In this document: positions 7,545-16,213 of the stretch, piece by piece
Position numbering within the stretch: position 1 is the first letter of the stretch
How the letters are laid out: each line of letters opens with the position of its first letter
Assembly (NCBI GenBank): GCA_902587145.1
Contig: CACIKD010000004.1
Location: 1 to 40,818, forward strand
From: an uncultured Pelagibacteraceae bacterium
GTDB lineage: Bacteria; Pseudomonadota; Alphaproteobacteria; Pelagibacterales; Pelagibacteraceae
DNA length: 40,818 bases
Direction of reading: 5' to 3'
Made by a program: the position numbers and the translations under genes
The notes under the pieces: generated by a model
Told to the model about the DNA's origin: nothing
Database searches by the model: none
Seen by the model: only the letters and a program-made list of their open reading frames with translations

Positions 7545-8120
7545 ATGCTGATACTGAAAAAAAAATACTACTTATTCATAGAAAATACTAGAGAATTTAA
7601 TTTAGATTTAATTAAAATTAAGAATAAATTTAATATTATTTATAGAAATCAGACAACTAAAGAAAAAATTCAAGATTTGAGAGTTTATAGAAAAAATTGT
7701 AAAAAATATGGAGTAAATTTTTTTGTAGCTAATGATATAAAATTGTTAATTAAAATAAATGCTGATGGATTATACATATCTGCCCACAACAAAAATTTAC
7801 ATACAAATATCTATTCGAAAAAGGGATATAAAATTATTGGTTCTGCTCATAATCAGAGAGAGCTTGATTTAAAAATAAAACAGGGTTGTAATTTAATAAT
7901 ATTCGCTAGACTCTTTGAAACCAGTAGTCCTTTAAAAAAAGGGCATCTAGGAGTTCAAAAATTTAATATTTTATCACTTCGATCTAAAAAAGAATTAGTT
8001 CCTTTGGGAGGCATAAATGAAAAAAATTTATCTAAATTAAATACTATTTTAGCCCAATCTTTTGCTTGTTTATCAGCCATAAAAAAAAAGCCGGCTAAAT
8101 TTATTAACCGGCTTTTTTAA
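7545..8120 (+). CDS. ThiE/TenI-like thiamine phosphate synthase family protein
   Basis: The 191 aa protein has the TIM-barrel layout of ThiE/TenI. The segment ADGLYISAHNKNL is followed by IIGSAHNQRELDLKIKQGCN, where the family has its strand/helix repeat. LIIFARLFETSSPLKKG sits at the pyrophosphate region, and the phosphate-binding loop is LVPLGGINEKNL. ThiE joins the thiazole and pyrimidine halves of thiamine. TenI relatives do not, and the motifs here are eroded, so the activity is uncertain. I use the ATG at 7545, next to the divergent yggS ATG, not an upstream start that would overlap it. The last codons form half of a terminator hairpin. Confidence 0.6.
   Translation: MLILKKKYYLFIENTREFNLDLIKIKNKFNIIYRNQTTKEKIQDLRVYRKNCKKYGVNFFVANDIKLLIKINADGLYISAHNKNLHTNIYSKKGYKIIGSAHNQRELDLKIKQGCNLIIFARLFETSSPLKKGHLGVQKFNILSLRSKKELVPLGGINEKNLSKLNTILAQSFACLSAIKKKPAKFINRLF
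8084..8118. terminator. Bidirectional intrinsic terminator between thiE-like gene and porin
   Basis: Perfect 11-base arms AAAAAAGCCGG and CCGGCTTTTTT flank a 13-base loop. The A-run on one side and T-run on the other let it end transcription from both strands: the thiE-like gene on plus and the strongly expressed porin on minus. The hairpin lies inside the final codons of the thiE-like gene. It is the clearest intrinsic terminator I saw in the window. Confidence 0.88.
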
Positions 8121-8140
8121 ATTTTTTCTAATTAAAGAAA

Positions 8141-9220
8141 TTAGAACGCTAATGACATAGCAAAGATGTGCTCGTTAGTGTCGTCACCTGAAGTGTACGA
8201 GTCATTTGTACCTTCTGATGATGATACTGAGAACGTAGCGCCACCTACAGTGTAAGCAACGTCAATCGTTTGGATTTCCATTGTTACGTCTGATCTAGTG
8301 ATAGCATCTGTTGCTGTTGCTTTACTCTTCTGGTTCTTTGTAGACTCTTCTTGAGTTAAAGATACAGATAAGTTTTCATTAACTGCGAAACCTAAGCTGT
8401 AACCTACGTTTTCATAGAAGTCTACCACAACTGCTGCAGAATTACCTACTCCTGCTGCTTGTTCTGGAGTGAAACGAGTTTCACCGTAACCAATTGAGAA
8501 TGAACCCATAGAGTAGTTAGCTGATAATGAACCACCTTCTCTACTTTGTCTATTATCTGATGCACCCATGTCGCTAAAATCATAGTATGATGCTGCGATA
8601 GTTAAACCATCAACTGGCGTCATAGTAGTAGCGTATTGTGTCATTTCACCGTTAACATCACCATTTACAGAGTGAACTGAATCATTCGCGCTTCCACCTG
8701 CACCACCTGGTGTTATAGCAGCTTTAAAAGTCATACCTAATGGTAGTAAGTCTGCTGGAGCGTGGAATTGAATGTTGTTAAACGAGTTTACGTTTCTACC
8801 GTACTGCATAGTTGTACCTGATGCTGCACCGTGACCATAACCGTTATCAGAACCTATTCCGTAAGCTGAGTTATCGAATGCGTATTTTGTTGATAGAGGA
8901 CACTCAGATATACAAATCTTGAAAGTACCGTAATCAGTACCTAATGCGATGTTCGCATCATCTTGTACTGTAGCACCGTCAATGTCTTGTGCATATGACC
9001 ATGTCATACCGTTATCAAGTTCACCTGAAGCTGATAAAGTAAACTCGTTTGATATACCAAGTCCTTTACCAATTGCATGTGTACCTGTAGTTCCAGTATT
9101 ACTTAAAATAGTGTAAGTTGCCTTAGCACTACCAGTAACTGCGAACTCACCAGCAAAAGCTGATGTAGCTATAGCTACTGACGTAAAAACTGAGAACAAT
9201 AGTTTTGTTAATTTATTCAT
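8141..9220 (-). CDS. Outer-membrane porin
   Basis: A 359 aa outer-membrane beta-barrel. The signal peptide is residues 1-23, with cleavage after SAFA before GEFAVTGSAKATY. The mature part is Gly/Ser/Thr-rich with alternating hydrophobic strands, and the chain ends in a Phe (HIFAMSLAF), the usual barrel-assembly signal. A cysteine pair (KICISECPLS) may form a loop disulfide. Codon use is visibly richer in GC-ending codons than in neighbouring genes, and a strong AAAGGAG site lies 5 bases before the ATG. Both suggest very high expression, as expected of the main porin in this type of marine bacterium. Substrate specificity cannot be read. Confidence 0.88.
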   Translation of the reverse strand: MNKLTKLLFSVFTSVAIATSAFAGEFAVTGSAKATYTILSNTGTTGTHAIGKGLGISNEFTLSASGELDNGMTWSYAQDIDGATVQDDANIALGTDYGTFKICISECPLSTKYAFDNSAYGIGSDNGYGHGAASGTTMQYGRNVNSFNNIQFHAPADLLPLGMTFKAAITPGGAGGSANDSVHSVNGDVNGEMTQYATTMTPVDGLTIAASYYDFSDMGASDNRQSREGGSLSANYSMGSFSIGYGETRFTPEQAAGVGNSAAVVVDFYENVGYSLGFAVNENLSVSLTQEESTKNQKSKATATDAITRSDVTMEIQTIDVAYTVGGATFSVSSSEGTNDSYTSGDDTNEHIFAMSLAF

Positions 9221-9225
9221 TGTTT

Positions 9226-9232
9226 CTCCTTT
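9226..9232 (-). promoter_or_regulatory. Strong ribosome-binding site of the porin gene
   Basis: On the minus strand the sequence reads AAAGGAG, then five bases, then ATG. This is one of the closest Shine-Dalgarno matches in a window where many genes have none. It fits a highly translated mRNA and fixes the porin start. Confidence 0.8.
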
Positions 9233-9241
9233 TGTTAAAAC

Positions 9242-9257
9242 GTTAATTATAATTAAC
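9242..9257. promoter_or_regulatory. Perfect 16-base palindrome upstream of porin
   Basis: GTTAATTATAATTAAC is a perfect inverted repeat with no spacer, 22 bases before the porin start. With no loop it would make a poor RNA hairpin, so it is more likely a protein-binding DNA site or part of the porin promoter/leader. AT-rich DNA makes short palindromes common, which limits confidence. Confidence 0.4.
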
Positions 9258-9327
9258 AGGCTTTTATCTTATTAAAATTAAGGAATTAGTACCGAAAGTT
9301 ATTAAATATATACATTTTTTCCAATAC

Positions 9328-9345
9328 TGTTGTATAATTACAACA
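9328..9345. promoter_or_regulatory. Inverted repeat with embedded TATAAT between porin and lipoprotein genes
   Basis: TGTTGTA-TAAT-TACAACA has seven-base arms around a four-base centre. It holds a TATAAT (9333-9338) that could be the -10 box for the plus-strand lipoprotein-leuS operon starting at 9423. The same site sits about 110 bases upstream of the porin start. A dyad over a -10 box in a divergent region is a plausible operator. No good -35 box accompanies it. Confidence 0.4.
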
Positions 9346-9422
9346 TGCTAAAAACCCCTATTTTCCTTATTTTTGTTGGATTTTAACTAAACAATGCTAT
9401 TTAATATAAAAATAGTCGTAAA

Positions 9423-9944
9423 ATGAGAAATTTTTTCAAAATTATTGTGTATTTTTTTCTTTTTTCTCTGCTCGTTTCGTGTGGAAAAGGTTTTTTTAAA
9501 AAAGTAGATACAAGAAAAATTCCTATATCAGGACCAGAAAGAGCTCAGAAAAATGTTAAAGAGGGGAGAGGTGTTGGGCTCGGTAAAATGATTAGAGGAG
9601 GAGCAGGTTCTACTACTTATGAATTTAGTACATCAAATCCGATGTGGAGAGCAACTTTAGATATTTTAGATTTTTTACCCCTGTCAACTGTTGACTATTC
9701 TGGCGGTATAATTATTTCTGATTGGTACACAGATGAAACTAATAAAAATCAAGCTTTAAAAATAACTGTTAGATTTATGTCGAATGTAATTCAATCAAAT
9801 AGTCTTAAAATTACAGTGCACAGAAAAAAATGTTCTGTTAATCAATCTTGTAACATAGAACTTTTTAAATCAAGAATACAAGAAGAACTAATTGCATCAA
9901 TTTTAAAAGAAGCTGCAATTTTGGAAAAGCAAGTAAAAAAATAA
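9423..9944 (+). CDS. DUF3576-type outer-membrane lipoprotein
   Basis: The 173 aa protein has a lipoprotein signal peptide with the lipobox LLVSC; Cys20 would be lipidated. The mature part contains the conserved block STSNPMWRATLDILDFLPLSTVDYSGG and IISDWYT, which I associate with the DUF3576 family of alphaproteobacterial lipoproteins found just before leuS. Function is unknown; a periplasmic or envelope-assembly role is inferred from location. It leads the operon with leuS (11-base gap), lptE and holA, and the divergent porin promoter region lies upstream. Confidence 0.82.
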   Translation: MRNFFKIIVYFFLFSLLVSCGKGFFKKVDTRKIPISGPERAQKNVKEGRGVGLGKMIRGGAGSTTYEFSTSNPMWRATLDILDFLPLSTVDYSGGIIISDWYTDETNKNQALKITVRFMSNVIQSNSLKITVHRKKCSVNQSCNIELFKSRIQEELIASILKEAAILEKQVKK

Positions 9945-9955
9945 AATTTTGATTT

Positions 9956-12481
9956 ATGGAAAGACTAAATTTTCAAGAGATTGAAAAAAAGTGGCAATCT
10001 ATTTTTGATAAAGAAAAACTTTACAATAATAAAAGTTCGAAAAAATTCTATTGTTTAGAAATGTTTCCTTACCCGTCCGGAAAAATTCATATGGGACACG
10101 TAAGAAATTACACCATAGGAGATGTTATAGCTCGATTTAAATTCATGAATGGATTCAATGTTTTGCACCCAATGGGGTGGGATGCTTTTGGTTTGCCAGC
10201 AGAAAATGCTGCAAAAGAAAATAATTTACACCCGAAAAAATGGACAGAGAAAAATATATTAGAAATGAAAAGACAACTTAAGCTTATGGGTTTGTCAATA
10301 GACTGGGACTTAGAAGTTTCTACATGTGATGAAAGTTATTATAAACACCAACAAGAAATATTCATCGATTTTTACAAAAAAGGATTAGTTAAAAGAAAAG
10401 AAAATTATGTAAATTGGGATCCAGTCGAACAAACAGTTTTAGCAAACGAGCAGGTTGTTAATGGAAAAGGCTGGAGATCAGGTGCTATAGTAGAAAGAAA
10501 AAAACTATCTCAATGGTTTTTTGATATTACGAAATTCTCTAATGACTTACTTAAAGGATTAAATGAATTGGATAATTGGCCTGAAAAGGTAAAAACTATG
10601 CAAAAAAATTGGATTGGTAAGTCCGTAGGCTGTGAAATTAAATTTGAGATTTTAGACACAAACAAAAAAATTAATGTTTTTACTACCCGACCAGACACAA
10701 TTTTTGGAGCTTCATTTTTAGCTGTTTCAGTAGATCATCCTATATGTGAGAAATTTTTAAAAGATGAAAAATATATCAAATTTAAAAATGAATGTTTAAA
10801 AGTAGGAACAACCGAAGAAGCTTTAGCAAATGCTGAAAAAATCGGATTTAATACAAAGCTATTTGCTTCCCACCCTTTTATTAAAGGAAAAAATATTCCA
10901 ATTTTTGTTGCAAATTTTATTCTTATGGACTACGGGACTGGAGCAATATTTGGTTGTCCTGCTCACGACCAAAGAGACTTAGATTTTGCAAAAAAATACG
11001 GTCTTCAAATTACAGAAGTTGTTTCGGATAATCCGACTAAACCTAAAAACTTTAATAATTTATCAGAAGCATTCACTGATGATGGAACGTTAATTAACTC
11101 CGATTTTTTAAATGGACTAACGGTTGAACAAGCAAAAGCCAAAATAATAGAAAAGATTGAAAAATTAAAAATAGGTGAAAAACAAATAAGTTTTAGACTT
11201 AAAGATTGGGGAATTTCCAGACAGAGATATTGGGGATGCCCTATACCTATGATTCATTTAGATGATGGATCCATTGTACCAGTTGATAAAAGTGAATTAC
11301 CAGTCAAACTCCCTGAAGATATTGATTTAAATAAACCTGGTAATCCCCTTGAGAATCACAAAAGTTGGAAAAATACTATTCACAAAAAAACAGGTAAACC
11401 TGCAACAAGAGAAACTGATACTCTTGATACATTTGTAGACTCTTCTTGGTATTTTTTAAGATTCTGTTCTCCTAAAAAAGATTCGGAACCATTTGATGTA
11501 AATAAGATTAATTATTGGATGCCGGTAGATCAATATATAGGTGGGATAGAACACGCGATTTTACATCTGCTTTATTCAAGATTTTTTATGCGTGCGCTTA
11601 AAAAAAATAATAATAAGATCAGAGATAATGAGCCTTTTAAAGGTTTATTTACGCAAGGAATGGTATGTCACCAAACCTACAAAGATCAAAAAGGGAAATG
11701 GTTGAACCCAACTGAAGTTGAAAAAGGTTCTAAGGGAATTTTTCAAAAGGTATCAGATAAATCAAAAGTAATAGTTGGCCCGTCAGAATCTATGTCAAAA
11801 TCCAAAAAAAATGTTATTGATCCTGAAAGTATGATAAAATCATATGGAGCAGACTCCGTTAGATGGTTTATACTGTCTGACAGTCCTCCAGAAAAAGATA
11901 TTCAATGGTCTAATCAAGGCGTTAATGCTGCTTATAAATTTCTTCAAAAGATTTATAACCTTTGTTGTGAAGTAAAAAAAAGACCAGAAAAAAAGATTAA
12001 TTTAGACAAAGATTTTGATTTAAAGATGAATTCTTATGTTAACAAGATTACAAATTCGATAAATAATTTTAATTTAAATGTAGTTGTAGCAAATGTTTAC
12101 GAAATATTTAATTTATTTCAAATACACTTAACCAAAGAAGTTTCAAATAAATGCCTAAAAGAGAATTTAATTAAATTAATGAAGATACTAGTACCATTCA
12201 CCCCACATATAGCTTATGAATGTCTTGAAATGCTGGAAGCTAAAGAAACAAAAACTTGGCCAAAAATTGATAGTAAATTAATTCAACAGGAAAAAATCAA
12301 AATGGCAATTCAAATAAATGGCAAAACTAGAGATATCATCGAGATAGAAAAAGGTATAGCGCAAACATCTGTTGAAGAACTTTGTAAAAAAAACACAAAG
12401 ATAAAAAACAAACTTTTAAGTCAACCCATTAACAAAGTAATTTTTGTAAAAGATAGAATTATAAACTTTATTATAAAATAA
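9956..12481 (+). CDS. leuS: Leucyl-tRNA synthetase
   Basis: LeuS charges tRNA-Leu with leucine. The 841 aa class I synthetase has the HIGH motif as HMGH in [14 protein letters not shown] (about residue 46) and the KMSKS motif as [12 protein letters not shown] (about 612). Between them is the CP1 editing domain, including the [11 protein letters not shown] threonine-rich site. [12 protein letters not shown]-like (here [13 protein letters not shown]) and [10 protein letters not shown] are also typical. An anticodon-binding helical bundle and a short C-terminal domain end the protein. Its TAA overlaps the lptE ATG by one base. Confidence 0.97.
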   Translation: MERLNFQEIEKKWQSIFDKEKLYNNKSSKKFYCLEMFPYPSGKIHMGHVRNYTIGDVIARFKFMNGFNVLHPMGWDAFGLPAENAAKENNLHPKKWTEKNILEMKRQLKLMGLSIDWDLEVSTCDESYYKHQQEIFIDFYKKGLVKRKENYVNWDPVEQTVLANEQVVNGKGWRSGAIVERKKLSQWFFDITKFSNDLLKGLNELDNWPEKVKTMQKNWIGKSVGCEIKFEILDTNKKINVFTTRPDTIFGASFLAVSVDHPICEKFLKDEKYIKFKNECLKVGTTEEALANAEKIGFNTKLFASHPFIKGKNIPIFVANFILMDYGTGAIFGCPAHDQRDLDFAKKYGLQITEVVSDNPTKPKNFNNLSEAFTDDGTLINSDFLNGLTVEQAKAKIIEKIEKLKIGEKQISFRLKDWGISRQRYWGCPIPMIHLDDGSIVPVDKSELPVKLPEDIDLNKPGNPLENHKSWKNTIHKKTGKPATRETDTLDTFVDSSWYFLRFCSPKKDSEPFDVNKINYWMPVDQYIGGIEHAILHLLYSRFFMRALKKNNNKIRDNEPFKGLFTQGMVCHQTYKDQKGKWLNPTEVEKGSKGIFQKVSDKSKVIVGPSESMSKSKKNVIDPESMIKSYGADSVRWFILSDSPPEKDIQWSNQGVNAAYKFLQKIYNLCCEVKKRPEKKINLDKDFDLKMNSYVNKITNSINNFNLNVVVANVYEIFNLFQIHLTKEVSNKCLKENLIKLMKILVPFTPHIAYECLEMLEAKETKTWPKIDSKLIQQEKIKMAIQINGKTRDIIEIEKGIAQTSVEELCKKNTKIKNKLLSQPINKVIFVKDRIINFIIK

Positions 12482-12951
12482 TGAATAAAATTAAATCTAT
12501 AACTTTATTTTCAATAGTACTAATAATTATAACATCTTGTAGTTATCAAAATATGAATTCTAAAAATCAAAAAAGATTCAACGTACAAGAGTTTAATATC
12601 ACTGGTGACGCTAGAGCCTCATTCATCATTCAAAAGAGAATTCAACGTTTCTCAAATGAAAATAGTGAAAATAGAATTAAGCTTTCTATTGAATTAAACA
12701 AAGATAAGTCAATACATGAAAAAAATATTCAAAATAAAGTAACTAAATATAGTCTTAGTTTATCAGCAAATGTTAGAATTGTTGAGCTTGATTCAGCTAA
12801 GGAAATTAAAAGAAATTTTACTGTAAAAAGAATATATGATGTAGAAGATAATTATTCTGATACGGTTAATAATTTGAAAAAAGCAAATAATACATTGATA
12901 GATGTTATTGCAGACGAAATATTAGATCAACTAAGAATTTATTTTAGTTAA
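12481..12951 (+). CDS. lptE: LPS-assembly lipoprotein LptE-like
   Basis: A 156 aa lipoprotein with signal peptide and lipobox IIITSC (Cys20). The remainder is a small alpha/beta fold with little sequence signature. The assignment rests mainly on its place between leuS and holA, where Alphaproteobacteria keep lptE, and on size and lipobox. LptE plugs the LptD barrel that inserts lipopolysaccharide into the outer membrane. The start overlaps the leuS stop (TAATG). The gene ends two bases before holA. An unrelated small lipoprotein cannot be excluded. Confidence 0.72.
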   Translation: MNKIKSITLFSIVLIIITSCSYQNMNSKNQKRFNVQEFNITGDARASFIIQKRIQRFSNENSENRIKLSIELNKDKSIHEKNIQNKVTKYSLSLSANVRIVELDSAKEIKRNFTVKRIYDVEDNYSDTVNNLKKANNTLIDVIADEILDQLRIYFS

Positions 12952-12953
12952 AA

Positions 12954-13961
12954 ATGATACTGAAAAGTTTTGAAATAGAAAATAACATTCAAAAAATTGA
13001 CAAATTTAAATTAATACTCATTTACGGCGAGAATATTGGATTGAAAGAGACCTTAAAAAAAAAAATTGAAAAGTTTAATAAAAACACTGAAATCATAAAT
13101 TTGTATCAAGAAGATATAACCAAAAATAAACAAATTGTAATAAATGAAGTTAATAACGTCTCTTTGTTTTCAGCAGAAAAATTAATAATAATAAATCAAA
13201 CAAGTGAGAGTATGCTTAGTGAAATTAATAACTTATTAGATTTGGATGAAAAACAAAAAGTAAGAATTGTTTTAATAGCAGAATTATTAGATAAAAAATC
13301 AAAGTTAAGAGCAACATTTGAGAAGAAAAATAATTTGGCGGTTATACCCTGTTACAATGATAACGATATTACTTTAAGAAAATTAATTCAAAATGAGCTG
13401 GGTGAGTTTAAAAATTTAAACTCAAATAGTGTTAATATGATACTTAATTATTCAAACTTAAATAGAAAAAACATACTTAACAATATAGAAAAAATAAAAT
13501 CATTTTATGAAAATAAAATAATATCAGATGATAATTTGGAGACTTTATTGAATTCAGACAGGAATGAATTATTCGAAAATATTAGAGATGCAGCACTTAG
13601 CGGTGATAAAATTAAACTAAATGAACTATTAAATAATTTTCCATTTACAAACGAGGATGCTTTTCTTTATATAAACAAATTAAATTATAAATTGATTAAA
13701 CTTTTAGATATACTTAAAGAAAATAATAAACATGGTGATTTAAATACAACTTTATCTAAAATAAGACCACCAATTTTCTGGAAAGATAAACCAATATATT
13801 TAAAACTGCTTAAAAAATGGCATATATCAAGCGTTCTAGATGCATTAACATATTTAGGTAAAATAGAAGAAAAATTAAAAAAAAATAGCACATTGAATGG
13901 GGTCACAGTCGTAAAAAATGCTATTACAAATATTTGTACTAATTCTTGGACTTATTTTTAA
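12954..13961 (+). CDS. holA: DNA polymerase III delta subunit
   Basis: HolA is the clamp-loader subunit that opens the beta clamp. The protein is 335 aa, the normal length. It is an AAA+-like fold without a Walker A nucleotide site, as expected for delta. The N-terminal LILIYGENIGLKETLKKKIEK and the later LFSAEKLIIINQ, KVRIVLIAELLDKKSKLRATFEK and ALTYLGKIEEKLKKNS segments follow the HolA pattern. It follows lptE as in other Alphaproteobacteria. Its last 23 bases overlap the convergent end of parB. Confidence 0.87.
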   Translation: MILKSFEIENNIQKIDKFKLILIYGENIGLKETLKKKIEKFNKNTEIINLYQEDITKNKQIVINEVNNVSLFSAEKLIIINQTSESMLSEINNLLDLDEKQKVRIVLIAELLDKKSKLRATFEKKNNLAVIPCYNDNDITLRKLIQNELGEFKNLNSNSVNMILNYSNLNRKNILNNIEKIKSFYENKIISDDNLETLLNSDRNELFENIRDAALSGDKIKLNELLNNFPFTNEDAFLYINKLNYKLIKLLDILKENNKHGDLNTTLSKIRPPIFWKDKPIYLKLLKKWHISSVLDALTYLGKIEEKLKKNSTLNGVTVVKNAITNICTNSWTYF

Positions 13962-14796
13962 GTAATGAAGTAACAAGTTCTAACTGATCCATATTTTTAT
14001 ATTCAATTGTTAGTTTACCTGAATTATTTTTTTTATTTATGATAGTTACTTTTAATCCTATCGATCTTTCAATATCCCTTTGAGCGTCGAAAACATTAGG
14101 GTCAACAGTAAAAGATTTGGTATTCTTTTTTTTTATATTTTCTATAGATCTAGCAGATAATTTCTTTGCAACAATTTCTTCTGCAATAGATGAAGCGTTG
14201 GGCATTCCAATAAGTGGCCTCGCTTGTCCAGCTGTCAGCTCTCCCTGTTCTAACATTGCTATAATATCTTTCGGTAAATTTAATAGTCTAAGAGTATTAC
14301 TAATATGACTTCGACTTTTTGACATCATATTAGCTATTTTATCTTGATCATATCCAAACTCTTCGTTCAATCGTTTATATCCTTTGGCTTCTTCTACAAT
14401 ATTTAAATCTTCTCTTTGAATATTTTCAACAATGGCAACTTCTAAAGTCTCACTATCATTTAAATCCAAAATAGTTATAGGAACTTCATGCAAGCCAGCT
14501 TTTTGAGCTGCTAACCATCGTCTTTCACCGGCAACAATTTCATATGGCTCAGATGAAGATTTATTTTTACGAACTGCAATTGGTTGAATGATCCCATTTT
14601 TTTTTATAGAATTAGAAAGTTCTGTCAATTTACTTTCATCAAATACCGTCCTTGGTTGGTACTTGTTTCTAGATAGCTCACCTATAAGGGCTTTTTGAAC
14701 ACTCCCTTCAATTTTATCAGTATTTGCAGGGTTTTTTTGATCACCAAAGAGTGCTGATAATCCCTTTCCTAAGCCTTTATTTTTCTTAGCATTCAT
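13939..14796 (-). CDS. parB: Chromosome-partitioning protein ParB
   Basis: ParB binds parS sites near the origin and spreads as a CTP-dependent clamp that ParA moves to the new cell half. It is 285 aa. The N-terminal KGLGKGLSALFGD is the ParA-stimulating tail typical of chromosomal ParB. The CTP-binding region holds RNKYQPRTVFDE and EIVAGERRWLAAQKAG. A helix-turn-helix lies around YDQDKIANMMSKSRSHISNTLRLLNLP (in the 120s to 160s). The C-terminus is the dimerisation domain. The start overlaps the parA stop by four bases. Two candidate parS sites lie within 1.2 kb. Confidence 0.96.
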   Translation of the reverse strand: MNAKKNKGLGKGLSALFGDQKNPANTDKIEGSVQKALIGELSRNKYQPRTVFDESKLTELSNSIKKNGIIQPIAVRKNKSSSEPYEIVAGERRWLAAQKAGLHEVPITILDLNDSETLEVAIVENIQREDLNIVEEAKGYKRLNEEFGYDQDKIANMMSKSRSHISNTLRLLNLPKDIIAMLEQGELTAGQARPLIGMPNASSIAEEIVAKKLSARSIENIKKKNTKSFTVDPNVFDAQRDIERSIGLKVTIINKKNNSGKLTIEYKNMDQLELVTSLLKNKSKN

Positions 14797-15587
14797 GCTG
14801 CGCTTCCTATTTTATTTGTTTGACTTTTAAACTCTTCCGCTAATTTAAAATATGCTTTACTTCCACTGCAGGACTTATCGTACGTTACACATGGTTGACC
14901 ATGAGAAGGTGCTTCGGATAGTCTTACATTTCTTGGAATAACAGATTGGTACACTTTTTCTTTAAAGTAATTTCTTGCTTCTTTATCAACTTGAGAAGAT
15001 AATTTATTTCTTTTATCAAACATTGTAAGTAAAATTCCTCTTACACTTAAAGATGGATTCAAATTGATTTTTATTCTATCTATTGTTTTAACCAATTGGG
15101 TTATTCCCTCTAAAGCAAAAAATTCTGTTTGGAGTGGAACTAATATTTCATTTGCCGAAACTAATGCCATTATCGTTAATAAACTTAATGACGGTGGGCA
15201 ATCTATAAAAATATTATCATACACATTTATTATTTCAGTGTTGTTATTTAAAATCTCTTTAAGTATAAAGGCTCTATTTTCATCATTAGCAGTTTCGACT
15301 TCCAAGCCTGAAAGGTTTACATTTGAGCCAACGATATCTAAGTTTCTGATATCAGTTTTTTGTAAACCATCCTTTAAATTTATTTTTTTTATTAAAAGAT
15401 TATAAATATTTTTATCGTCATCGTTATTCGATTTTCCAAGACCTGTAGTAGCATTGCCTTGAGGATCTAAATCGATTACAAGATTATTTTGACCCAAAAT
15501 GGACAGTGAAGCAGCTAAATTGATTACTGTAGTGGTTTTTCCCACTCCACCCTTTTGATTTATAACAGCTATGATGTTCGGTTTCAC
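14793..15587 (-). CDS. parA: Chromosome-partitioning ATPase ParA (Soj)
   Basis: A 264 aa ATPase that pulls ParB-parS complexes along the nucleoid. The deviant Walker A is KGGVGKTTT (residues 12-20), followed by INLAASL. The Walker B region is IFIDCPPSLSLLTIMAL. VPLQTEFFALEGITQL, RGILLTMFDKRNKLS and IPRNVRLSEAPSHGQP are chromosomal ParA hallmarks. The start is GTG, because MKPNIIAVINQKGG begins there. It sits five bases after rsmG and overlaps parB, so the three are probably one transcript. Confidence 0.97.
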   Translation of the reverse strand: MKPNIIAVINQKGGVGKTTTVINLAASLSILGQNNLVIDLDPQGNATTGLGKSNNDDDKNIYNLLIKKINLKDGLQKTDIRNLDIVGSNVNLSGLEVETANDENRAFILKEILNNNTEIINVYDNIFIDCPPSLSLLTIMALVSANEILVPLQTEFFALEGITQLVKTIDRIKINLNPSLSVRGILLTMFDKRNKLSSQVDKEARNYFKEKVYQSVIPRNVRLSEAPSHGQPCVTYDKSCSGSKAYFKLAEEFKSQTNKIGSAA

Positions 15588-15592
15588 AAAAT

Positions 15593-16213
15593 TTATTTCG
15601 TATTAAGAATAATTATTTTAGAATCATTATTCGTGATACTATTTTCTAATCTATACTTAAAATTGTTCATCATGGAAGTATTATTTATTTCTTGCTGTGC
15701 ATTTTTTCCCTTCATAATGATAATTTTATGTTTTTTTATACAGTTTTCACGTGAAATATTCAATATATAGGATAATTTTCGGAAAGCTCTACAAACTATG
15801 TAATTAGAATCAATTTTTACAGAATTTATGTCATTACATATAATTTTGCAGTTCAAACCTAAAATGTTTGAAATATCAGTCAAAAATGATGATTTTACTG
15901 GTGATTTTTCATATAGTTTCACGTGAAAATTGAAATTTTGAAAATATATAGCTAAAACAATGCCAGGAAAACCGCCGCCGGTACCTAAATCAGCTATTCC
16001 TGAACAGCTCCTAACGTCTATAAATTTAATTAATTGTGCACTATCTAAAATATGCCTAACCCATATTTGTTTTTCGGTATTTTTCGATATTAAATTGTGT
16101 TTTTTATTATAAATAAGGAGTTTTTTTGCAAAATTATCTAATTTTTTTATCTTTAGATCATCAAAATTTAAATCTTTAATGAGAATTCTTTTAACGTTGA
16201 ACTCTGTTATCAA
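15593..16213 (-). CDS. rsmG: 16S rRNA (guanine-527 N7) methyltransferase RsmG
   Basis: RsmG (formerly GidB) methylates G527 of 16S rRNA using S-adenosylmethionine. The 206 aa protein carries the SAM-binding loop [19 protein letters not shown] (about 71-89) after the rRNA-binding segment [30 protein letters not shown] and [14 protein letters not shown] mark the later strands. Its start overlaps the mnmG stop (ATGA). The gene body carries two near-perfect parS words in different codon phases, so part of its sequence seems selected as DNA. Confidence 0.95.
   Translation of the reverse strand: MITEFNVKRILIKDLNFDDLKIKKLDNFAKKLLIYNKKHNLISKNTEKQIWVRHILDSAQLIKFIDVRSCSGIADLGTGGGFPGIVLAIYFQNFNFHVKLYEKSPVKSSFLTDISNILGLNCKIICNDINSVKIDSNYIVCRAFRKLSYILNISRENCIKKHKIIIMKGKNAQQEINNTSMMNNFKYRLENSITNNDSKIIILNTK
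15743..15758. promoter_or_regulatory. Candidate parS site 1
   Basis: The 12-base palindrome TTTCACGTGAAA (15745-15756) lies inside rsmG. The 16-base site matches the well-known parS consensus TGTTTCACGTGAAACA at 13 of 16 positions, with mismatches only at the ends. On the minus strand it is read as Ile-Ser-Arg-Glu codons. It is about 160 bases upstream of the parA start. Confidence 0.82.
15915..15930. promoter_or_regulatory. Candidate parS site 2
   Basis: A second exact TTTCACGTGAAA (15917-15928) lies 172 bases from the first, also inside rsmG and also 13/16 to the parS consensus. Here it is read as Phe-His-Val-Lys, a different codon phase from site 1, so protein constraint does not explain both. 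Confidence 0.82.

Noticed and set aside
7500-7560. Thiamine (TPP) riboswitch before the thiE-like gene
   Set aside because: There is no leader: the start codon abuts that of the divergent yggS gene, and no TPP aptamer motif is visible.
9221-9422. Alternative origin of replication
   Set aside because: The gap is roomy and has palindromes, but no DnaA-box-like words were seen and its flanking genes are not those of known alphaproteobacterial origins.
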